In this document: positions 40,974 to 47,977 of the stretch, piece after piece | Layout of the letters: each line of letters starts with the position of its first letter | Position numbering within the stretch: the first letter of the stretch is position 1 | Assembly: GCF_900177295.1 (NCBI RefSeq) | Contig: NZ_FWZX01000012.1 | Coordinates: 1 to 64,000 of the forward strand | DNA length: 64,000 nucleotides | Direction: 5' to 3' | Source of the DNA: Tistlia consotensis USBA 355 | GTDB lineage: Bacteria > Pseudomonadota > Alphaproteobacteria > Kiloniellales > DSM-21159 | Program-made: the position numbers and the translations under genes | Notes under the pieces: generated by a model | Databases searched by the model: none | Told to the model about the DNA's origin: nothing | The model's input: only the letters and a program-made list of their open reading frames with translations

Positions 40974-41888
40974 TCACCCCTCCTTCACGGCCTGCAGGCA
41001 GGGGCCGAACGCGGCGCTGCCCATCAGGGCCTTGCAGCGCTCGAAGCGGTTGATCGCGTAGGCCCAGAAGTCATCGGCCGGATTGCCGTTGGCGTGCTGG
41101 ATCAGGCCCCAGAGCGTCCAGAGCAGGTCGCACATGGCCTTGTAGATCACCATGCGGCCGTGGACCGCCGGGCTCGCCGGGCCGCCGCACCAGGCCTCCA
41201 GCAGCTCCGCCTCGTGCCCGGCATCGAGGCCGGCCTCGACCGAGAGATCGCCGAGGTCCCAGAGCGGGTCGTTCATGCCGGAATACTCCCAGTCGACGAT
41301 CCACATGCGCTCGCCGGTATCGAGGAAGTTCTCGCACAGGGGATCGCAGTGGCAGGGCCTGAGCGCCGCCGGCCGGGCGTCGAGCACGGCGCGCACCGCC
41401 CCGGCCTCGCGGACCACCTCGTGGTAGCCGTCGGGCAGCGCCGCACCGAGCTCCGCGAGGACCTTCAGGTAGCCGTCGATCATCGCGAAGAGCTCGAAGC
41501 GGAAGGCGAAGCGCTGGCCGCTGTCGTGGAGGCGCCGGAAGGCCCGCCCGGCCCGCGCCGCCGCGCCCGGCACGCTGCGGAAGCGCTCGGGCGTCATGGT
41601 CGCGGCGTCGACGTAGGGCATCAGCATCAGGCCGTCGGACTCGTCGAAGAACAGCACCTCGGGCGCGACCCCGGCGGCGGCGGCGGCGCGGGCGTTGACC
41701 GCCTCGACCTTGCGGTCGATGTAGGCCTCGGTGCCGGCGCCCGGCACGCGCAGCACGCAGTCCCGGCCGGCGCCGGTGACGCGGTAGACCAGGTTCGTCA
41801 GGCCGCCCAGGCGCTCGATCCCGAGGGCGTCCGGCGCCTGGCCCCGCAGCGCCGGGATCCGGGCGAGTTGCTGTTCCAGTTCGGCCAC
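40974..41888 (-). CDS. Choline/thiamine kinase-like phosphotransferase (LicA-type)
   Basis: A 304-residue kinase of the LicA/choline kinase family. The start IERLGGLTNLVYRVTGAGRD with VLRVPGAGTEAYIDRKVEAV is the nucleotide-binding N-lobe. The catalytic loop is CHCDPLCENFLDTG and the metal site IVDWEYSGMNDPLWDLGDLS. GTG 41888 with AGGAGG is the start. It is divergent from the methyltransferase gene, with a DeoR-type motif in the gap. It is the second kinase of this fold in the module and only distantly similar to that at 34523, so the two likely phosphorylate different compounds. Confidence 0.88.
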   Translation of the reverse strand: MAELEQQLARIPALRGQAPDALGIERLGGLTNLVYRVTGAGRDCVLRVPGAGTEAYIDRKVEAVNARAAAAAGVAPEVLFFDESDGLMLMPYVDAATMTPERFRSVPGAAARAGRAFRRLHDSGQRFAFRFELFAMIDGYLKVLAELGAALPDGYHEVVREAGAVRAVLDARPAALRPCHCDPLCENFLDTGERMWIVDWEYSGMNDPLWDLGDLSVEAGLDAGHEAELLEAWCGGPASPAVHGRMVIYKAMCDLLWTLWGLIQHANGNPADDFWAYAINRFERCKALMGSAAFGPCLQAVKEG

Positions 41889-41980
41889 GATCGCCTCCTC
41901 TCTGCTGTTCCGCGGTCTCGGCCCGGCCGAGCATCGCACGGCCATGGGCCGGGCCGCGACGGTCGCGGGCTGTCGCTTTT

Positions 41981-42004
41981 TGTGGGTTTCTGTGGTAATT
42001 GACC
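41981..42004 (+). promoter_or_regulatory. Second DeoR-type operator with overlapping -35 element
   Basis: TGTGGGTTTCTGTGGT (41981-41996) repeats the operator found before proX, in the same orientation toward its gene. TTGACC (41999-42004) follows directly and can serve as -35 for the methyltransferase; the -10 is weak. A further inverted half-site, AACCACACA (42019-42027), lies downstream. The site is also within reach of the divergent kinase promoter. Confidence 0.65.
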
Positions 42005-42111
42005 GGCAAGCGACCTGCAACCACACAGATGTCGAGCCGTCCGCTGCGCCGCCCGGGCGAGCGTCGCCGGCCGGCCGTCCAGCGACCCTGTCCACCGAAG
42101 GGGAGATCTTC

Positions 42112-42750
42112 ATGAGCGACGCCAAGCAAGTCGACCATCTGCACGACGTCTACAGCGCCGAGTCCGTCGACACGCTGGCCGAGACCTACGACGCCTGGGC
42201 CCAGGACTACGACGCCGACATGCTCAAGGCCGGCTACCGCCATCCGATGATCTGCATCGGCCTGCTGGCCCGCCATGTCGCCGCCGATGCCGGGACGATC
42301 GTCGACGCCGGCGTCGGCACCGGCCTGCTCGGCGAGTGGCTGAAGATCCTCGGCTACCGCAGGGTGGCCGGCTTCGACCTCTCGAGCGGCATGCTCGAGG
42401 TGGCGCGCCGCAAGGGCGCCTACGACGACCTGCGCCAGGCCGCCCTGGGCAAGCGCCTGCCCTACGAGGACGGCGCCTTCGCGGCAGCGGTCTGCGGCGG
42501 CGTCTTCACCATCGCCCACGCCGACCCGAGCGGCCTCGACGAGCTGCTGCGCATCGTCAGGCCCGGTGGCCATGTCGTGCTGACGGTCAAGGACAAGCTC
42601 TACGAGGAGGGCTTCGAGACCCACCTCGAGACGCTCTCGGCAGCCGGCCGCTGCCGCCTGGTCGAGATGACGCCGAGCTACCTCTCGATGCCGAACCAGG
42701 AAGGCCAGTCGACCAGCCGGGCGCTGGTCCTCCAGGTGCTCGCCGGCTGA
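42112..42750 (+). CDS. Class I SAM-dependent methyltransferase
   Basis: A 212-residue Rossmann methyltransferase. Motif I is VDAGVGTGLLGEWLKILGY, followed by VAGFDLSSGMLEVARRKGAY and IVRPGGHVVLTVKD. The N-terminal LAETYDAWAQDYDADMLKAG is shared with small-molecule N-methyltransferases. ATG 42112 has GGGGAG upstream. It carries the same upstream operator as the proX operon, so it likely belongs to the DeoR regulon. It could methylate an amine intermediate or the phosphorylated compound; neither can be chosen from sequence. Confidence 0.87.
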   Translation: MSDAKQVDHLHDVYSAESVDTLAETYDAWAQDYDADMLKAGYRHPMICIGLLARHVAADAGTIVDAGVGTGLLGEWLKILGYRRVAGFDLSSGMLEVARRKGAYDDLRQAALGKRLPYEDGAFAAAVCGGVFTIAHADPSGLDELLRIVRPGGHVVLTVKDKLYEEGFETHLETLSAAGRCRLVEMTPSYLSMPNQEGQSTSRALVLQVLAG

Positions 42751-42766
42751 GCCGGCGCCGGACGGA

Positions 42767-42985
42767 TCAGCCGCCCATCGCCTCGCGCAGGCTCTTCGGG
42801 CGCATGTCGGTCCAGTGCTCCTCGACGTAGGCCAGGCACTCCGGCTTGGCGGCGGGGCCATGCACCCGCTGCCAGCCGGCCGGCACCTCCTTGCCCGCGG
42901 GCCAGAGCGAGTACTGCTCCTCGTCGTTGATCAGCACGACGAAGACCTCGCCGTCGATGGTGATGTCGTCGACCGGTTCGCTCAT
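42767..42985 (-). CDS. MbtH family protein (orphan NRPS chaperone)
   Basis: A 72-residue protein with the full MbtH signature: EQYSLWP, VPAGWQRVHGPA, ECLAYVEEHWTDMRP and KSL. GGGAGG precedes ATG 42985. MbtH proteins bind and activate adenylation domains of nonribosomal peptide synthetases. None is present in this window, so the gene must serve a distant NRPS or an adenylating enzyme elsewhere. It ends 16 bp from the convergent methyltransferase. Confidence 0.92.
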   Translation of the reverse strand: MSEPVDDITIDGEVFVVLINDEEQYSLWPAGKEVPAGWQRVHGPAAKPECLAYVEEHWTDMRPKSLREAMGG

Positions 42986-43221
42986 CGCCTTCCCTCCCGT
43001 GGTCCGCGGCAAGACTAGATCCCGGCCCGGCTGGCCGCAACGCGCTGGCCCTGCGATGACAGAGATTTAATCGCGCCGCCGATTGCCCCTGGCCGTGCCT
43101 GCGGGCACCGTCGGGCGAGAAGTGAGACCGGGGAGGCCGGTCCGACGGACAGCGCCGGACCGCCGCTGGGCCGGGCCGCGCGCGCCCGCGCCCGGCGCAC
43201 GGAAGATCCGGCCAGGCGCGA

Positions 43222-43235
43222 TTGATCCTGGTCAT
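43222..43235. promoter_or_regulatory. FNR/FixK-like box upstream of the RNA-salvage operon
   Basis: TTGATCCTGGTCAT matches the CRP/FNR-type consensus TTGAT-N4-RTCAA at all but one position. It lies 101 bp upstream of the metallo-beta-lactamase gene start, in the 351-bp gap 42986-43336. The rest of that gap shows GC-rich imperfect palindromes and no coding signal. Oxygen-dependent control is inferred from this one site. Confidence 0.5.
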
Positions 43236-43336
43236 TCGGCGGCGCGCCCGGCCAAGCTATCGACCGTGATCGGTCCACGACGGCGGGGCCGATGCCGCCA
43301 TCGAGCGAGAAGAGCCGTCACGGGAGGTCGCGTTCC

Positions 43337-44701
43337 ATGGGCATCAGCCTGTCGTTCCTCGGCGCCGTCGGCACGGTCACCGGCTCCAAGTACCTGATCG
43401 AGATCGACGGCGCGCGGGTGCTGCTCGACTGCGGCCTGTTCCAGGGCTTCAAGCAGCTGCGCCTGCGCAACTGGGCGCCGCTGCCGGTCGCCGCGAAGAG
43501 CATCGACGCCGTGGTCCTGACCCACGCGCACCTGGACCATTCGGGCTACATCCCGCTGCTGGTCAAGAAGGGCTTCCGCGGCCCGATCTACTGCACCGAG
43601 GGCACCCGCGAGCTCTGCGCCATCCTGCTGCCGGACAGCGGCTACCTGCAGGAGAAGGACGCCGAGTTCGCCAACCGGCACGGCTTCTCCAAGCACCGCC
43701 CGGCCCTGCCGCTCTACGACCAGGCCGACGCCGAGGCCGCCCTCGAGCGCTTCTCGGCGGTGCCGTTCGACACGGAACGGACGGTCGCCGACGGGCTGTC
43801 GGCCCGCTTCCTGCCGGCCGGCCACATCCTCGGCGCGGCCATCGTCGAGCTGAGCTGTGCCGGCCGCCGCCTCGTCTTCTCCGGCGACCTCGGCCGGCCG
43901 AACAGCGCCACCATGCTGGATCCGACGCCGATCGCGAGCGCCGACTACCTGGTCGTCGAATCGACCTACGGCGACCGCCTGCACGAGCGGCGCGATCCGG
44001 AGGAGGCGCTCGCCGAGGTGATCAACCGGACGGCGGCGCGCGGCGGCACGATCCTGATCCCCTCCTTCGCCGTCGGCCGGGCGCAGACCCTGCTCTATCA
44101 CCTGCAGCGCCTGAAGGCGGCCAAGCGCATCCCCGACCTGCCGATGTACCTCGACAGCCCGATGGCGATCGACGCGACCGAGCTGTTCTGCCGCCACGCC
44201 GAGGAGCACCGCCTGAGCCAGCACCAGGCCGAGGTCGCCTGTCGCGTCGCCCGCTACGTGCGCGAGCCCCAGGAGTCGAAGGCGCTGGACCGCGAGGCGA
44301 TGCCAAAGATCATCATCTCGGCGAGCGGCATGGCGACCGGCGGGCGGGTGCTGCACCACCTGAAGCGCTTCGCGCCCGACCCGCGCAACACGATCCTCTT
44401 CGCCGGCTTCCAGGCCGGCGGCACGCGGGGCGCCGCGATGACCTCCGGCGCCGAGCGGGTCAAGATCCACGGCGAGTACGTGCCGGTGCGCGCCGAGGTC
44501 GATAACCTGCACATGCTGTCGGCCCATGCCGACGCGGACGAGATCATGGGCTGGCTCGGCAAGTTCGAGCGCGCGCCCAGGATGACCTTCGTGACCCACG
44601 GCGAGCCGGCCGCCTCCGACGCCCTGCGCCACCGCATCGAGGAGGAGCTGGGCTGGCCCTGCACCGTGCCCGAGTACCGGGAGGAGACCGAGCTGGCATG
44701 A
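43337..44701 (+). CDS. Metallo-beta-lactamase/beta-CASP RNA-processing exonuclease
   Basis: A 454-residue protein. The MBL zinc motif THAHLDHSG gives H63, H65, D67 and H68. The beta-CASP part contains LDSPMAIDATELF, IIISASGMATGGRVLHHLKR and the Zn-binding SAHAD near 395, ending in the RMMBL-type FVTHGEP. This is the YSH1/CPSF73-like family acting on RNA. Its stop overlaps the phosphorylase start as ATGA. With the next two genes it could turn RNA into ribose phosphates and PRPP. Confidence 0.92.
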   Translation: MGISLSFLGAVGTVTGSKYLIEIDGARVLLDCGLFQGFKQLRLRNWAPLPVAAKSIDAVVLTHAHLDHSGYIPLLVKKGFRGPIYCTEGTRELCAILLPDSGYLQEKDAEFANRHGFSKHRPALPLYDQADAEAALERFSAVPFDTERTVADGLSARFLPAGHILGAAIVELSCAGRRLVFSGDLGRPNSATMLDPTPIASADYLVVESTYGDRLHERRDPEEALAEVINRTAARGGTILIPSFAVGRAQTLLYHLQRLKAAKRIPDLPMYLDSPMAIDATELFCRHAEEHRLSQHQAEVACRVARYVREPQESKALDREAMPKIIISASGMATGGRVLHHLKRFAPDPRNTILFAGFQAGGTRGAAMTSGAERVKIHGEYVPVRAEVDNLHMLSAHADADEIMGWLGKFERAPRMTFVTHGEPAASDALRHRIEEELGWPCTVPEYREETELA

Positions 44702-46254
44702 GCCCCGATCCCCAGGAGCGCCTGGCCCTCCAGGAACCGGTGCCGAACAGGGTGCGGGTCCGGCGGGCCGGCATCGACACCCACTACGAGGCGGTCGTGT
44801 TCATGCGCGACGACTGCCCGGTCTGCCGGGCCGAGGGCTTCACCGCCCATGCCCGGGTCAAGCTGTCCCGCGACGGCCGCTCGATCATCGCGACGCTCTA
44901 CCAGATGACCAGCGACCTGCTGGCGCCGGCCGAGGCCGCGCTGTCGGAGACCGCCTGGCTGCGCCTCGGCCTCGACGGGCACGAGGACGGCGCCGAGACG
45001 ATCACCGTCACCCACCCGGACCCGCTGGAGTCGCTGAGCCGCGTGCGCGGCAAGGTCTACGGCGAGACGCTCGACGCCCGCGCGCTCAAGACGATCATCA
45101 CCGACGTCGTCGCCGGCCGCTATTCCGACATCCATCTCTCGTCCTTCATCACCGCCTGCTCGGCTCGGCCCCTCGACCTCCAGGAGATGATCGGCCTGAC
45201 CGCCGCGATGACCGAAGCCGGCGATCGGCTGAGCTGGTCGGTGCGGCCGGTCGTCGACAAGCACTGCGTCGGCGGCCTGCCGGGCAACCGCACGACGCCG
45301 ATCGTGGTGTCGATCGTCGCGGCCTGCGGCCTGACCATGCCGAAGACCTCGTCGCGGGCGATCACCTCGCCGGCCGGCACCGCCGACGCCATGGAGACGC
45401 TGGCACCGGTCGACCTCGACCTCGCGAGCATGCGCCGCGTCGTCGAGCAGGAGGGCGGCTGCATCGTCTGGGGCGGCGCCGTGCGCCTCAGCCCCGCCGA
45501 CGACACGCTGATCCGCGTCGAGCGCGCGCTCGACCTGGACAGCGAGGGCCAGCTCATCGCCTCGGTGCTGTCGAAGAAGATCGCCGCCGGCTCGACCCAC
45601 CTGGTCCTCGACCTGCCCGTCGGGCCGACCGCGAAGGTGCGCAGCGGCGAGGCCGCGTCGGCCCTGTCGGAATCGCTGCTGGCGGTCGCCCGCGCCTTCG
45701 ACATCGAGGCGCGCGTGCTGATCTCCGACGGCCGCCAGCCGGTCGGCCACGGCATCGGCCCGTCGCTCGAGGCCCTCGACGTGCTCGCCGTGCTGCAGGG
45801 CACGGCGGGAGCGCCGAGCGATCTGCGCGCGCGCTCCATCACCCTGGCCGGCGCCCTGCTGGAGCTGGCCGGCGCCGCCGCGTCGGGCGAGGGCGAGGCG
45901 CTCGCGACCCGCACGCTGGCCGACGGCCGGGCCTGGGCCAAGTTCCAGCGGATCTGCGAGGCCCAGGGCGGCCTGCGCGAGCCGCCGACGGCGGCGCACC
46001 GCCACACGGTCACGTCCGGCGCCTCGGGACGGGTCCTGGCGATCGACAACCGGCGCCTCGCCAAGGTCGCGAAGCTGGCCGGCGCGCCGGACGCCAAGGC
46101 TGCCGGGGTCGAGCTGCACGTCCACCTCGGCACCGAGGTCGAGACCGGCGAGCCGCTCTATACCGTCCACGCCGAGGCGCCGGGCGAACTGTCCTACAGC
46201 CTGGACTACGCGGCGGCGAATCCGGACATGATCGCACTGTCGGAGGGACGATGA
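44698..46254 (+). CDS. AMP/thymidine phosphorylase family protein
   Basis: A 518-residue glycosyl-transferase-fold phosphorylase of the archaeal AMP phosphorylase/thymidine phosphorylase type 2 family. An extra N-terminal domain (1-90) precedes GKVYGETLDARALKTIITDV. The phosphate-binding site is KHCVGGLPGNRTTPIVVSIV and the substrate site MPKTSSRAITSPAGTADAME. The family converts NMP plus phosphate to base plus ribose 1,5-bisphosphate. Four-base overlaps at both ends place it in a coupled three-gene operon. Which nucleotide it uses is not evident. Confidence 0.9.
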   Translation: MSPDPQERLALQEPVPNRVRVRRAGIDTHYEAVVFMRDDCPVCRAEGFTAHARVKLSRDGRSIIATLYQMTSDLLAPAEAALSETAWLRLGLDGHEDGAETITVTHPDPLESLSRVRGKVYGETLDARALKTIITDVVAGRYSDIHLSSFITACSARPLDLQEMIGLTAAMTEAGDRLSWSVRPVVDKHCVGGLPGNRTTPIVVSIVAACGLTMPKTSSRAITSPAGTADAMETLAPVDLDLASMRRVVEQEGGCIVWGGAVRLSPADDTLIRVERALDLDSEGQLIASVLSKKIAAGSTHLVLDLPVGPTAKVRSGEAASALSESLLAVARAFDIEARVLISDGRQPVGHGIGPSLEALDVLAVLQGTAGAPSDLRARSITLAGALLELAGAAASGEGEALATRTLADGRAWAKFQRICEAQGGLREPPTAAHRHTVTSGASGRVLAIDNRRLAKVAKLAGAPDAKAAGVELHVHLGTEVETGEPLYTVHAEAPGELSYSLDYAAANPDMIALSEGR

Positions 46255-47153
46255 AGCCGCTGCTGGTCACGCTGCCGGGCAGCGAGCCGCTGTCGGCGGC
46301 GATCGCCGAGGCCATCGGCGCCGAGCAGGCCCTGATGGAGCTCCGCCATTTCCCCGACGGCGAGACCTACCTGCGCTACGACAGCCCCGTCGTCGGGCGG
46401 CCGGTCGTGCTGCTCTGCACCCTCGACCGGCCGGACGGCAAGCTGGCGCCCCTGCTGTTCGCCGCGGCCGCGGCACGCGATCTCGGCGCAAGCTCGGTCG
46501 GCCTGGCGGCCCCCTATCTCGCCTACCTGCGCCAGGACCGCCGCTTCCGGCCGGGCGAGGCGGTGACCTCGCGGGCCTTCGCGCGGGTCCTCGACGGTGC
46601 CCTGGACTGGCTGGTCACAGTCGACCCGCACCTGCACCGCCTGGGGGCGCTCTCCGAGGTCTACGGGATCCCCGCGGTCGCGCTGCACGCGGCCCCCCTG
46701 CTCGCCCGCTGGATCGCCGCCGAGGTCGAGCGGCCGCTCCTGGTCGGCCCCGACGCCGAGAGCGAGCAGTGGGTCGCCGCGGTCGCGGCCGAGGCCGGTG
46801 CGCCCCATGTCGTGCTGCAGAAGGTCCGGCACGGCGACCGCGCCGTCGAGGTCTCGCTGCCCGAGGTCGGGCGCTGGCACGACCACACGCCGGTGCTGGT
46901 CGACGACATCGTCTCGACGGGCCGGACGATGATCGAGACGATCGGCCACCTGCGCGACGCCGGGCTCGCCGCGCCGGTCTGCCTTGCCGTCCACGGCGTC
47001 TTCGCCGAGGGGGCCTACGATGCGCTGCGGCAGGCCGGGGCCGCGCGCATCGCCACCAGCAACTCCATCGCCCACGCGAGCAACGCCATCGATCTGACCG
47101 CCCTGCTCGCGGAAGCCGTCCGGCACAGGGTCGCGCAGGCGGCGCGCGCCTGA
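46251..47153 (+). CDS. Ribose-phosphate pyrophosphokinase (PRPP synthase) family protein
   Basis: A 300-residue protein. AELRHFPDGE-like MELRHFPDGETYLRY, the YLAYLRQDRRFRPGEAVTSR catalytic flap, DPHLHR metal site and the PRPP loop LVDDIVSTGRTMIETI are all present. It is shorter and more divergent than housekeeping Prs (about 315), resembling the copies found next to AMP phosphorylase. It might consume or produce ribose phosphates in nucleotide salvage. Its 5' end overlaps the phosphorylase gene by 4 bp. Confidence 0.9.
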   Translation: MKPLLVTLPGSEPLSAAIAEAIGAEQALMELRHFPDGETYLRYDSPVVGRPVVLLCTLDRPDGKLAPLLFAAAAARDLGASSVGLAAPYLAYLRQDRRFRPGEAVTSRAFARVLDGALDWLVTVDPHLHRLGALSEVYGIPAVALHAAPLLARWIAAEVERPLLVGPDAESEQWVAAVAAEAGAPHVVLQKVRHGDRAVEVSLPEVGRWHDHTPVLVDDIVSTGRTMIETIGHLRDAGLAAPVCLAVHGVFAEGAYDALRQAGAARIATSNSIAHASNAIDLTALLAEAVRHRVAQAARA

Positions 47154-47180
47154 CCGACGGGACGAAGGATCTCGCCCCGC

Positions 47181-47750
47181 TCAGCCGATGCGCAGCTTCG
47201 TGTCGGAGCGGAACTCGTAGGGCGGCAGGTAGAGGTTCTTGGGCGCCGGGCCGTGGCGGACACGGCCGGCGGTGTCGTAGATCGAGCCGTGGCAGGGACA
47301 GAAGTAGCCGCCGTAGGGCCCGCGCGGATCGCCGGGCTTCTGGCCGAGCGGCACGCAGCCGAGGTGCGTGCAGATGCCGATCACGACCAGCCAGGGCTGG
47401 CGCTTGACCCGCGAGGCGTCGGTCGCCGGATCGATCAGGGTCGGGCTGTGGTCGGCGGCTCGGGCCTCGGCGACCTCCTGCCGCGTGCGGCGGTCGATGA
47501 AGATCGGCTTGCCCCGCCAGGTGGCGGTGATGCGCTGGCCGACCTGGACCGGCGAGAGATCGACGTCGACGGTCGAGAGGGCGAGCACGTCGGCAGAGGG
47601 GTTCATGCTGTCGATCATCGGCCAGGCGACGATGCCTGCGCCCAGCAGGCCGAACGCCGCTGTCGTGAGCGTCAGGAAGTCGCGACGCGTCGGCGCCTCG
47701 CCACCCGCCGCCAGCTCTGCCTGGCTCGGCGATCCCGCCCTGTCGGACAT
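47181..47750 (-). CDS. petA: Ubiquinol-cytochrome c reductase Rieske iron-sulfur subunit
   Basis: A 189-residue Rieske protein with a twin-arginine N-terminus ([11 protein letters not shown]) and a single membrane anchor ([14 protein letters not shown]). Box I is C127-T-H129-L-G-C132 and box II C151-P-C153-H154; the cluster ligands would be C127, H129, C151 and H154, with a C132-C153 disulfide. GAGGAG precedes ATG 47750. In most proteobacteria petA heads petABC, but here no cytochrome b or c1 gene follows: the next gene is convergent. It is either relocated or a second copy. Confidence 0.93.
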   Translation of the reverse strand: MSDRAGSPSQAELAAGGEAPTRRDFLTLTTAAFGLLGAGIVAWPMIDSMNPSADVLALSTVDVDLSPVQVGQRITATWRGKPIFIDRRTRQEVAEARAADHSPTLIDPATDASRVKRQPWLVVIGICTHLGCVPLGQKPGDPRGPYGGYFCPCHGSIYDTAGRVRHGPAPKNLYLPPYEFRSDTKLRIG

Positions 47751-47977
47751 TGATCGAGTCTCCTCAGAAGGGCCCGGCCGGGAAGCGGCCGCGGCGACAG
47801 GGCAACGAAGAGAGGCGCGCGCGGTTCTCTCCCGCGACCGTGACGAGACGTCGCTCGGCGGATCACGCCCACCCGCCGATCATGCGCAGCCTGCCCTGCA
47901 GGCCCGGCGCTGATATCCGGCTGCGACTTGATGCAGACTGCGGGCGAGACCGCCAAGCGGGAGGGAGGCTGCCGACG

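Noticed and set aside
42767-42985. NRPS or siderophore cluster around the MbtH gene
   Set aside because: No adenylation, condensation or carrier domains occur anywhere in the window.
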